A stretch of 39,315 bases of DNA from positions 1-39,315 of the forward strand of contig CAJWZC010000030.1 in NCBI GenBank assembly GCA_913049915.1, in the 5' to 3' direction. Both the position numbers and the translations under genes were made by a program. Below, piece by piece: positions 9,844-17,986 of this stretch. Positions within the stretch are counted from its first letter, which is position 1; each line of letters starts with the position of its first letter. The stretch comes from an uncultured Colwellia sp. (GTDB lineage: Bacteria > Pseudomonadota > Gammaproteobacteria > Enterobacterales > Alteromonadaceae). The notes below the pieces were generated by a model. It was given only the letters and a program-made list of their open reading frames with translations, did no database searches and was not told the origin of the DNA.

Positions 9844-11490
9844 ATGCAACCAAGAACCTCCCTACCCAGCTGGAAAAAATTAGTCACTCATGCTCAAACA
9901 ATGAAAAAGCAGCACATGAGTGAACTATTCAAGCAAAATAGCCAACGATTTGAACAGTTATCCATTAAGTTAGCGCCTTTTTTATTAGATTATTCTAAAA
10001 ATTTGATAAGTGAAGACACCATGTCAATGTTATTCGACTTGGCGAAAGAATGTAATATTGAACAATGGCGCGAGAAAATGTTTTCTGGTGAGCGTATCAA
10101 TAGCACCGAAGACCGAGCCGTTTTACATACCGCGTTAAGAAGTCGTTCAGATAAACCGGTCATGCTTGATGGTAATAATGTTAAAGAAGACGTGCAGCGC
10201 TCATTAAATCATATGAAAGATTTTTCCGATAAAGTGCGTCAAGGGCATTGGAAGGGATATTCCGGTAAACGCATTACAGATGTCGTCAACATTGGCGTTG
10301 GTGGTTCAAACCTTGGTCCACAAATGGTCACTGAGGCACTTAAACAATATAGTGATAATAGCGTTAATGTGCATTACGTTTCAAATGTTGACGGCACCCA
10401 AATTGCCAATGTATTAAGACCGTTAAATCCTGAGAAAGTGTTGTTTATTGTTTCCAGTAAAACCTTTACCACCACAGAAACCATGACCAATGCTAAAACA
10501 GCAATGAAGTGGTTAGTGTCATCTTCATTTGATCAATCAGCCATCGCTAAACACTTTGTTGCCGTATCATCAAATAAGAAAAATGCCACGGAATTTGGTA
10601 TCGCCAAAGAGAATATTTTTGATATGTGGGATTGGGTCGGCGGCCGTTTCTCACTTTGGTCAGCGATTGGCTTACCTATTGCTATCGATCTGGGTTTTGA
10701 GCGTTTTATTGAGTTACTCGAAGGTGCCGATGAAATAGACAGACACTTTTATGAAACACCGTTAGAACAAAATGCGCCGGTAATTTTAGCGTTATTAAGC
10801 CTGTGGAACTGCACATTCTTAGGCGCGCAGTCACAAGCTATTTTACCTTATGATCAGCCACTGCATATGCTGTCAGCTTATTTACAGCAAGCAGAAATGG
10901 AAAGTAATGGCAAATCGGTTAACTGGCAAGGTGAGACCATTGACTATTCAACTGTGCCGTCAATTTGGGGGGAACTAGGTATTAATGGTCAACATGCTTT
11001 TTATCAATACTTACATCAAAGTAATAACATTGTCCCTGCTGACTTTATTGGTTCGGTGGAAAGTATTACCCCGATTGAAGGACATCACCAAACCCTGATG
11101 GCTAACTTTTTCGCGCAAACTCAAGCATTAATGCAAGGTGTAGATGAACAACAAGTACGAGCAGACTTAAAAGCCAAAGGCAGAACACCTGAATACATAG
11201 ATAAAGTTGCCCCCCATAAAGTTCATAAAGGTAATCGCCCAACCAATACAATTTTGATGAAGCGTATTTCACCAAGAACAATCGGCAGTTTAATTGCTTT
11301 ATATGAACACAAAATTTTTACCCAAGGTATTCTTTTGCAAATTTGCTCATTCGATCAATGGGGTGTTGAACTTGGTAAAGGTTTGGCAAATAGTATTGAG
11401 GCTGAACTTGAGAGTAATAATGTTAGTGAAAATCACGATAGCTCAACTAAAGGTTTAATGAATTATTACCAAACCAGTATAGCCAGCTAA
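9844..11490 (+). CDS. pgi: glucose-6-phosphate isomerase
   Basis: 548-residue phosphoglucose isomerase interconverting glucose 6-phosphate and fructose 6-phosphate. The motifs VNIGVGGSNLGPQMV, the family signature around VGGRFSLWSAIGL, MESNGKSV and GQHAFYQYLHQ are present, and length matches the E. coli-type enzyme. In this setting it links fructose 6-phosphate made by tal/tkt to hexose phosphate pools. galM starts 18 bases downstream, so the two are probably one transcript. Confidence 0.96.
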   Translation: MQPRTSLPSWKKLVTHAQTMKKQHMSELFKQNSQRFEQLSIKLAPFLLDYSKNLISEDTMSMLFDLAKECNIEQWREKMFSGERINSTEDRAVLHTALRSRSDKPVMLDGNNVKEDVQRSLNHMKDFSDKVRQGHWKGYSGKRITDVVNIGVGGSNLGPQMVTEALKQYSDNSVNVHYVSNVDGTQIANVLRPLNPEKVLFIVSSKTFTTTETMTNAKTAMKWLVSSSFDQSAIAKHFVAVSSNKKNATEFGIAKENIFDMWDWVGGRFSLWSAIGLPIAIDLGFERFIELLEGADEIDRHFYETPLEQNAPVILALLSLWNCTFLGAQSQAILPYDQPLHMLSAYLQQAEMESNGKSVNWQGETIDYSTVPSIWGELGINGQHAFYQYLHQSNNIVPADFIGSVESITPIEGHHQTLMANFFAQTQALMQGVDEQQVRADLKAKGRTPEYIDKVAPHKVHKGNRPTNTILMKRISPRTIGSLIALYEHKIFTQGILLQICSFDQWGVELGKGLANSIEAELESNNVSENHDSSTKGLMNYYQTSIAS

Positions 11491-11507
11491 GTTATTTGGA
11501 AAACAAC

Positions 11508-12515
11508 ATGAGCATAAAAGCATATAAAATTTCTAATGAGCAAGGCGATATTGTTCATATAGCCAACTATGGCGCGCGTCTATTAAAATGGATAACGCAG
11601 GTCGATAATCAAGCACGTAATATTATTTTAGGTTATGAGCAGCTTGAAGATTATCTTAACGATACTTGCTTTATCGGCGCCATTGTCGGCCCTTATGCTA
11701 ATCGTATTGCTCATTCAACCTGCACTGTTAATGGCCAAACATTGCTGCTTGATGCCAATGAAGGTGAACATCATCTGCATGGTGGAAATCAAGCATTAGC
11801 TAATTTATTCTGGGAATGTATTGAGCATGAAGAAAATAAGATCACATTAAAATGTGTATTAGCTGATGGTTACAATGGTTATGCTGGAGAAATGACGGTA
11901 GAGGTGAGTTACGGTTTAGTTGCAAACAGTGAGTTGGCAAATAATGAAATAGCAGGGTGTGAATTAGTTATTGATATTAAGGTGACCTCAGATAAAACCA
12001 CTATCGCCGGGCCAACCACCCACCCCTATTTCAACCTTGGTCCAGACAATAATGAAAGCCGACACAGTTTGCAGCTATTGAGTGAATATTACACACCGGT
12101 AAATAATGCAGGGCTTCCTCAAGGAAGAGTATCCCCTGTTGCCGGTACTCAATTTGATTATTTAACGCCAAAAACCATATCTGGCCAAACGCGATTAGAT
12201 AATAATTTTTTATTAGTGCCTGAAGATAGCACCCTAAGCGCTAATAGCTTAACTTCTGGCATCTTAAAACATGCAATATTGCAAAGTGGTGATGAAAAAC
12301 TAAAGTTGCATGTCAGCTCTAATTATCCAGCAATGCAAGTTTATACGGGGCAACACCTACAAACCCCCTTTAGAACTGGCCAAGGGGTTTGTTTAGAGCC
12401 GCAGTTTTGTCCAGACAGTCCAAATCAATCCACTTACCCATTCCATTTAACAACCAAGCATAAGCCATTAAAAACGCAGATAGTATATCAATTGGAAAAA
12501 GTTAAAAACAAGTAA
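11508..12515 (+). CDS. galM: aldose 1-epimerase (mutarotase)
   Basis: 335-residue aldose 1-epimerase that interconverts alpha and beta anomers of free aldoses. Visible are ANRIAHS, HLHGG, TTHPYFNLG with the catalytic His, and CLEPQFCPDSPN with the catalytic Glu. ATG 11508 is chosen over an in-frame TTG twelve bases upstream because GGAAAA lies at the right distance before it. In this operon the likely substrate is xylose released as one anomer by cytoplasmic glycosidases; this is inferred. The stop codon's last base starts repeat copy 2. Confidence 0.93.
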   Translation: MSIKAYKISNEQGDIVHIANYGARLLKWITQVDNQARNIILGYEQLEDYLNDTCFIGAIVGPYANRIAHSTCTVNGQTLLLDANEGEHHLHGGNQALANLFWECIEHEENKITLKCVLADGYNGYAGEMTVEVSYGLVANSELANNEIAGCELVIDIKVTSDKTTIAGPTTHPYFNLGPDNNESRHSLQLLSEYYTPVNNAGLPQGRVSPVAGTQFDYLTPKTISGQTRLDNNFLLVPEDSTLSANSLTSGILKHAILQSGDEKLKLHVSSNYPAMQVYTGQHLQTPFRTGQGVCLEPQFCPDSPNQSTYPFHLTTKHKPLKTQIVYQLEKVKNK

Positions 12516-12675
12516 TACCATTTCCATTAATTAATGGTTACAGAATTCAATGAGAATAAATGTTCAAGAACAAGGCGCTTGATTGATCAATAGCTGGCTA
12601 TTGGGATTGAAAGCAACGATGTTATTGGATATTTAGGCCATTTGAAAATGATCACTTAGTTAATGGAATTGGTAT
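12515..12675. repeat. intergenic palindromic-tipped repeat, copy 2
   Basis: A 161-bp shorter relative of the repeat at 9456-9662. Its tips ATACCATTTCCATTAA and TTAATGGAATTGGTAT are inverted. It shares CGCTTGATTGATC (12576-12588) and a palindromic hairpin CAATAGC-TG-GCTATTG (12588-12603), followed by GGATTGAAAGCAACG. It lacks the ~48-bp segment with the GTTACAT and GACAAT hairpins seen in copy 1. It lies between the convergent stops of galM and the LacI gene and may end both transcripts. Confidence 0.75.
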
Positions 12676-12687
12676 AATGAAATAACC

Positions 12688-13722
12688 TTATTTGGCGTTA
12701 GCAGTAGAGTCTCTTTCAATAACTTCAAAATCAAGGACATTACGAAATTCTCGGCTGTTTGCGTTAGCTAAATCAGAAAATTTACCCGAGGAAATAATAT
12801 CAACAGCTAACTCGGCCATTTGCACAATGGGCTGCCTTACCGTGGTTAAATTTGGATACACAGTAATAGCCAAATGACCATCATCAAAGCCGGCAATAGA
12901 TAAATCCTCAGGTACTGAAAGTCGAAACATATGAGCCACAGACAATACCGCTGCTGCCATATCGTCATTGGCAGCAAAGATGGCGGTCGGTTTATCCTCA
13001 AGCGATAACATTTTCTTAGCGGCAACTAAACCTGATTCATAAGTAAATAAACCTTGTTCAATATACTCGGGGGGTACGTTAATTTGGTTTGAACGCAAAG
13101 CATCAAGATAGCCCTGATAACGTAAACGGCTGACCCCTTGGTTTGGATTACCAATAATATGACCTATCTTGCTATGGCCTTGTTTAATTAACATCTCAGT
13201 CAGTTCAAAACTGGCCTGATAATCGTCCATACAAATATAAGGTGCTAGATTTAATTGGGTCTCTGGTGCAATACGGACAAAACAAACGTTCGCTTTTTGC
13301 AATGTGGCGAGTAAGATAGGATCATCACAAGTGGGTGGCAACAAAATCAAACCATCGACTTGGGTAACCTCAATTAACTCTTGCACCGATGCGATAGACT
13401 TATCTATATCTTCATCAATTTGATCAACCACTAAATGATGACCCGTTGAACGACAACTTTTTAAACCACGCAGTAGAAACTTACTCACATAAGAAGTATC
13501 TATATCAACGTAAAGTAAACCAATTAGAAACGATTTATTACTCGCTAATCGTCGCGCAGCAACATTTGGACGGTAATTAAGCTCCTTTACAGCTTTCATC
13601 ACTAACAAGCGTTTAGCGTCACTTACTTTACTGTCTTGATTAAGCACACGAGAAACCGTCATGCTAGAAACGCCAGCCTTTTCAGCCACATCTTGTATAC
13701 GTGCTCGCTTGGGAGTTGTCAT
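12688..13722 (-). CDS. LacI-family transcriptional regulator, probably of xylose use
   Basis: 344-residue LacI/GalR repressor. The N-terminal helix-turn-helix (IQDVAEKAGVSSMTVSRVL, residues ~8-26) and hinge segment YRPNVAARRLAS are canonical, followed by a periplasmic-binding-protein-like effector domain. It lies convergent to the xyl cluster. A candidate autoregulatory half-palindrome lies upstream at 13781-13794 and a perfect operator at 3378-3391. The likely effector is xylose or a xylose derivative, inferred from context only. A GGA-type ribosome binding site precedes ATG 13722. Confidence 0.92.
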   Translation of the reverse strand: MTTPKRARIQDVAEKAGVSSMTVSRVLNQDSKVSDAKRLLVMKAVKELNYRPNVAARRLASNKSFLIGLLYVDIDTSYVSKFLLRGLKSCRSTGHHLVVDQIDEDIDKSIASVQELIEVTQVDGLILLPPTCDDPILLATLQKANVCFVRIAPETQLNLAPYICMDDYQASFELTEMLIKQGHSKIGHIIGNPNQGVSRLRYQGYLDALRSNQINVPPEYIEQGLFTYESGLVAAKKMLSLEDKPTAIFAANDDMAAAVLSVAHMFRLSVPEDLSIAGFDDGHLAITVYPNLTTVRQPIVQMAELAVDIISSGKFSDLANANSREFRNVLDFEVIERDSTANAK

Positions 13723-13780
13723 ACTACAAAGTTTCCTTTCATCAGACTGCTTTTATAATTACATCTATCTTAACAAAAAA

Positions 13781-13794
13781 TGTTAGCGATATCA
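13781..13794. promoter_or_regulatory. candidate degenerate LacI-type operator
   Basis: TGTTAGCGATATCA shares the left half (TGTTAGCG) with the perfect operator at 3378-3391. It lies 59 bases upstream of the LacI gene start, where an autoregulatory site would be expected. The right half-site is degenerate, so binding would be weaker if real. Confidence 0.4.
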
Positions 13795-13840
13795 TTAAAT
13801 ATAGCATTTGATATACTTTACCAAAAATAATCATAATAAA

Positions 13841-13872
13841 AAAGGTAGGGGCCATAATTAGCACCTACCTTT
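13841..13872 (-). terminator. terminator of the sugar-porter gene
   Basis: AAAGGTAGG (13841-13849) pairs with CCTACCTTT (13864-13872). Read on the minus strand the stem is followed by a T-rich run (complement of 13836-13843). It lies 28 bases past the transporter stop and separates that gene from the LacI gene. Confidence 0.75.
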
Positions 13873-13899
13873 ATTTATATATATCCACAGAAAAAGGCG

Positions 13900-15321
13900 T
13901 TAACCTTCCATTTCCTCTAATTCTTTTCCTTTTGTTTCCGAGATAAATTTGATAACAAAGATAATCGATAACAGGGCAAAAAAGGCATAAATTCCATAAG
14001 CACCAGCTAAACCAATAACGGAAAGTAAAATAGGAAATGTCATGGTAATAGCAAAGTTAGCCGTCCATTGAGACAATCCACTAACCGCTAATCCAGATCC
14101 TCTAATTTGATTAGGAAACATTTCGCCTAGCATTACCCACATCACAGGCCCCCATGAAATATTAAAGAAGAACACATAGGCATTAGCAGAAAGCAGTGCT
14201 AGCATTCCCATGTTATCTGACAGTTGTAATGCCCCTTCTGCATCCAACGAGCCCGATGAAAAGGCTCCGGCCATAAGTACTAAAGTGATAGACATCCCAA
14301 TAGAGCCCCACAATAAAAAGGGTTTTCTTCCTATTTTATCAATAAAGTAAATAGTCACGAAACAAGCCCCAATACTAATAGCTGAACTAATGATATTGAT
14401 CAACAGTGCATCAGATTCTGAATAACCTACTGCCTGCCAGAGTACGGCTCCATAATAGAAAACGACGTTAATGCCAACAAGTTGTTGGAATGTTGCTAAC
14501 GCGATACCCACCCATATTATCGGCCTGATACGAGATGTTTCTTTATCTAATAGGTCTTTCATTGATGGTTTTCTGGTATGTGAAACAGAGTCGTATATTT
14601 CTTTGAATTTTTCCTCAGCTATTCTCTCGCCAAACAGCATCTTAAGTACGCGTTTAGCTTCATCATAGTTATTCGAAAGAATTAAATATCGAGGACTTTC
14701 GGGGATGAAAAATAATGCCACTATGAATATAATTGCAGGAATGAGTTCTATCCAGAACATCCAACGCCATGCTTCAAAGTTAGCCCATAAAATTTCAACA
14801 GAGCCTCCTGCAGAAACAGCAAGACAATAATTACTTACGAATGCCGTGAATAACCCTAAAATAATAGCCACTTGTTGTGCTGTTGCTAATGCCCCTCGAT
14901 AACGAGCAGGAGCCACTTCACTGATATAAGCTGGTGCCATTACTGATGCTGCGCCGACCGCAAGACCACCAAATATTCTGTATATAATGAATTCAAATGA
15001 TGAACTGGCTATCCCTGAGCCATAAGCAGACATGATAAAAAAGACTGCTGAGACCATTAGTATGTTCTTTCGGCCATATTGATCTGCCAATTTACCCGCA
15101 AAAAATGCGCCTACGGCACAACCTAATAACATAGATGCTACATTGAAGCCGGTACCGACACTATCTGAATTGAACGCCGTTTGTAGTCCATCAATAGTGC
15201 CATTAATTACGCCACTATCGAAACCAAAGAGAAAACCACCAATAGTCGCGACTAACGATATAATGATTATCAATCCGATATTTTCTTCTGCTGTAGCCTG
15301 CTCAATTGTGACCAAATTCAT
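13900..15321 (-). CDS. sugar-porter family MFS transporter (probable xylose:H+ symporter)
   Basis: 473-residue major facilitator of the sugar porter family with about 12 transmembrane helices. Diagnostic motifs are GGFLFGFDSGVINGT in helix 1, GKLADQYGRKN in the first cytoplasmic loop, PESPRYLIL before the central loop, GRKPFLLWG in the second half and the late segment around GEMFPNQIRGSG. The family includes XylE, GalP and AraE, so xylose import into the cytoplasm is likely from context but not proven by sequence. AGAGG precedes ATG 15321. A heptanucleotide repeat lies just upstream (15345-15368), and a terminator follows the gene. Confidence 0.92.
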   Translation of the reverse strand: MNLVTIEQATAEENIGLIIIISLVATIGGFLFGFDSGVINGTIDGLQTAFNSDSVGTGFNVASMLLGCAVGAFFAGKLADQYGRKNILMVSAVFFIMSAYGSGIASSSFEFIIYRIFGGLAVGAASVMAPAYISEVAPARYRGALATAQQVAIILGLFTAFVSNYCLAVSAGGSVEILWANFEAWRWMFWIELIPAIIFIVALFFIPESPRYLILSNNYDEAKRVLKMLFGERIAEEKFKEIYDSVSHTRKPSMKDLLDKETSRIRPIIWVGIALATFQQLVGINVVFYYGAVLWQAVGYSESDALLINIISSAISIGACFVTIYFIDKIGRKPFLLWGSIGMSITLVLMAGAFSSGSLDAEGALQLSDNMGMLALLSANAYVFFFNISWGPVMWVMLGEMFPNQIRGSGLAVSGLSQWTANFAITMTFPILLSVIGLAGAYGIYAFFALLSIIFVIKFISETKGKELEEMEG

Positions 15322-15344
15322 ATTGCCTCTTTCGCATTAAGTTA

Positions 15345-15368
15345 TTATTTATTATTTATTATTTATTA
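15345..15368. repeat. heptanucleotide tandem repeat (TTATTTA)3
   Basis: Three perfect TTATTTA units plus TTA, 24 bases upstream of the sugar-porter start on the minus strand. It falls in the expected promoter or leader zone, where slipped-strand changes of 7 bp would alter spacing. It could also be simple AT-rich drift. Confidence 0.6.
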
Positions 15369-15403
15369 AGGATTTTTAATATCTTTGATACGGATTGTCA
15401 ATC

Positions 15404-16336
15404 CTAATAAATGGTCTCTTGGTATTGATGTAGAAAATCCTTCATCTTCGAAGCGCGTTTTGTGTGAAACATGCGCACACCCGCTTCAATCAACTTGTCC
15501 CAATCCTCGGCCTTACCATCGGCATGGGTTTCAACCAGTAGTCCTTGACTCGTGGCATATTGGATCAGTTCCAGGGTTTTGTGGTGCGCGGGATCAGACT
15601 TTTTTATGTTGATCTGAATAGTGAGCGGATCGAACCGCGCCTTAATATCGTTTATCTGCTGCTTGCTGGAAACCTTGAACATTAACAGGCTCCTAGCATA
15701 TGGGACACCATCAGCCTTGTATTGGGCGAACAAATCGGACTGCTGGTAAGGCACCCGAAAGATGATCCCCTCCAGCGCATCATGTTGGGTGACCAGCCCC
15801 ATGATCGCTGTAAAATGTTTACTGACGCCTGGTTTCAAGTCGGCCTTGAAAACCGTTTTGCCCTTACCCTGTTGAAGAAACTGAGCCAGGGTGGCGACAC
15901 GCTCATTGGAGACACTACCATCGCGATACCTTTTATGAAGCTGTTGCAGTTCTTCAAGGGTCATGTTGCTGGCTTGCCCTGTTCCGGTGGTTTCACGGTC
16001 GATAGTCGGGTCATGAATCATAACGAAATGACCATCTTTTGTGCGCTGAATATCAGTTTCGTAAAGATCAATGCCCTTGCTTTGGCTGTTCTGGATGTTG
16101 GCGAGTGAGTTTTCTGGAGCTTGGTCGACCTTGTCGCTCTCATAGCCACCTCGATGCGCTGCGACCAACATGGTTTTGGAAGAAGCTGTACGCATCTGTT
16201 TGAGGGCGCTAGAACCCTGCTCGGTTGCCATTTGCACAGCGGATGTCGGCGTCTGGTCGACCCTAACGGCTGAGGATATGCATCCAGATAGGCTGACCAA
16301 TATGGCTAGGATGGTTGTGAATGTGATTGCTTTCAT
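15404..16336 (-). CDS. glycerophosphodiester phosphodiesterase lipoprotein
   Basis: 310-residue GDPD-domain protein. The N-terminus is a lipoprotein signal (lipobox LSGC), so it is likely membrane-anchored in the periplasm or outer membrane. Catalytic-type motifs are AAHRGG, APENSLANI, the YETDIQ metal ligands and VMIHDPTIDRETTGTG. The family hydrolyses glycerophosphodiesters and some other phosphodiesters with a divalent metal. ATG 16336 is preferred over an in-frame ATG 39 bases upstream because GGAGAAACG precedes it closely. Base composition is strikingly richer in G+C than the neighbours (hand counts 31/60 and 32/60 in two lines against 22/60 in the adjacent sulfatase), suggesting acquisition from another genome. 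Confidence 0.9.
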   Translation of the reverse strand: MKAITFTTILAILVSLSGCISSAVRVDQTPTSAVQMATEQGSSALKQMRTASSKTMLVAAHRGGYESDKVDQAPENSLANIQNSQSKGIDLYETDIQRTKDGHFVMIHDPTIDRETTGTGQASNMTLEELQQLHKRYRDGSVSNERVATLAQFLQQGKGKTVFKADLKPGVSKHFTAIMGLVTQHDALEGIIFRVPYQQSDLFAQYKADGVPYARSLLMFKVSSKQQINDIKARFDPLTIQINIKKSDPAHHKTLELIQYATSQGLLVETHADGKAEDWDKLIEAGVRMFHTKRASKMKDFLHQYQETIY

Positions 16337-16409
16337 CGTTTCTCCGCAGTGCAGCCGTAAGTTGTGATTTTTCATGTTAAGTTAATCAACTTATCCGTTT
16401 CAGCTTATT

Positions 16410-17921
16410 TTACAAAAAGGTCATGGTACTAAATTTATTGACAATGCTCTTTCCTCCGCAAGGTCCATGTGGAAAAGCTATGCGCTGACATACCGCTTTT
16501 TCCATCGTAATACCAGAATCGCCTTGCTGTACCATCCATTCACTTAATTTTTGCTGTAAATGTGCAATTTCATCACGAAATTGTACCTTGTTGATTAAGT
16601 TAACTTGCTCTAGAGGATCGTTAATCACATCATATAATTCAAATTCAGGTCGACTAACAAAATCAGCATAATTACTGATCTGTGCATTTTTTTCAGCAAC
16701 GAGTTCACGATGAAACCAAGGACTTGCGGTGATCAAATTTGAAAAACCATTTTCGAATTGCAGGTTATGGATTAATTTAAATTGTTCGCTACGAACAGAC
16801 CGTACAGGATATTCACTGCCTTCTTTAACGTTGTAAGTTGTTTGCACGCCATAAACATATTCTTTATGTTCAGTTTCCTTACCGAGTAAAACGTTTTTAA
16901 AACTTTTGCCATCTAATCCTTCGGGTACCGTGCTATTAACCAAGTCAGTTAGCGTTGGCACGACATCAACATATTCGATCATGGCATCAGTTTTGGTGCC
17001 TGCAGATATTTTATTTGGCCAGCGAATGATGAAAGCTGTTTTCAGGCCAGCATCGTAATTAGACCATTTACCAAAAGGTAAAACAGAGCCTTGTTCGCTG
17101 GTAAAAATAAAAATGGTATCGTCTTTAATACCTAGGTTAGCTAACTCAGTTTCCACTAAGCCAACTTCACGATCTAAATCACTGACTTCGGCTAAATAAT
17201 CAGCCATTAAGCGACGCACTTCTTTAGTATCATTCAAAAAATCAGGTACTTGTAATTCATTTTCTGGATACTTACTTCTATCTCCTCTAGTCCACGGATC
17301 ATGAGGGCTGCTTGAGGCTACGATTAAGAAAAATGGCTGTGAACTATCTCTTTTAATAAATTCACGCGTGGTATCCATACCAAAAGATGTTTCACCATCG
17401 GCTAATCTATTTTGCTTACCTGCCATTTCAAAGGGGAATGATTCAAGCGGAGCTATATGTTTTTTGCCCGCTAAGCCAACTCTATATCCCAAATCCTTAA
17501 AGTAGTGTGCAACGCTTTTCACGCCATCATGCACTCTAGTGTGATTACCATAAGCACCATTACGGACAGGGTAAATACCCGTATAAAGCTGTTGTCTAGT
17601 TACGGCGCACATGGCAGTGGCGGTAAATGAACGGGTAAACATCATGCCTTGTTCAGCAATTTTATCGATATTGGGCGTTTTAGCATTTTTAGGCACATAA
17701 TCAAACTGCTTATGGTAAGCACTAATGTCATACCAGCTCATATCATCGGCAAGCACCAAAACAACATTAGGCTTTTTATCACCTTTAGGAACAGCTGAAT
17801 CTGCTACTTCAACGGTTTGGTTTTGTGCTGACTTATTATTACCGATAGGTTTAATATCTGAGCAGGAAAAAAGTACTAAGCCAAGTAATGTTAGCGTTAA
17901 TGTTGTTGTTATATTTTTCAT
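16410..17921 (-). CDS. S1-family sulfatase lipoprotein with atypical CAVTR motif
   Basis: 503-residue type I (S1) sulfatase with lipobox LFSC (Cys20), so probably an anchored periplasmic or surface protein. Metal-ligand Asp59-Asp60 (LADDMSW) is present. The formylglycine site is CAVTR (Cys105-Arg109) followed by QQLYTG; the usual pattern is C-X-P/A-X-R, so Val107 is unusual. The second metal segment reads TSEQGS where many family members have SDHG. It is a clear paralogue of the sulfatase at 30478-31923, which has CSPTR. It lies in the minus-strand group with the TonB receptor. The substrate is presumably a sulfated xylose polymer. A maturation enzyme is not encoded in the window. Confidence 0.9.
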   Translation of the reverse strand: MKNITTTLTLTLLGLVLFSCSDIKPIGNNKSAQNQTVEVADSAVPKGDKKPNVVLVLADDMSWYDISAYHKQFDYVPKNAKTPNIDKIAEQGMMFTRSFTATAMCAVTRQQLYTGIYPVRNGAYGNHTRVHDGVKSVAHYFKDLGYRVGLAGKKHIAPLESFPFEMAGKQNRLADGETSFGMDTTREFIKRDSSQPFFLIVASSSPHDPWTRGDRSKYPENELQVPDFLNDTKEVRRLMADYLAEVSDLDREVGLVETELANLGIKDDTIFIFTSEQGSVLPFGKWSNYDAGLKTAFIIRWPNKISAGTKTDAMIEYVDVVPTLTDLVNSTVPEGLDGKSFKNVLLGKETEHKEYVYGVQTTYNVKEGSEYPVRSVRSEQFKLIHNLQFENGFSNLITASPWFHRELVAEKNAQISNYADFVSRPEFELYDVINDPLEQVNLINKVQFRDEIAHLQQKLSEWMVQQGDSGITMEKAVCQRIAFPHGPCGGKSIVNKFSTMTFL

Positions 17922-17986
17922 AATGTCACTTCTATTTTAATATTGATCAAAAGACCTATGGCTCACTCAGTTAATAAATGTTCGGT

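Noticed and set aside
17889-17902. TGTTAGCGTTAATG resembles the LacI-type operator
   Set aside because: It lies inside the signal-peptide codons of the sulfatase gene, lacks a matching right half, and Thr/Leu codons readily create it. Too weak to call.
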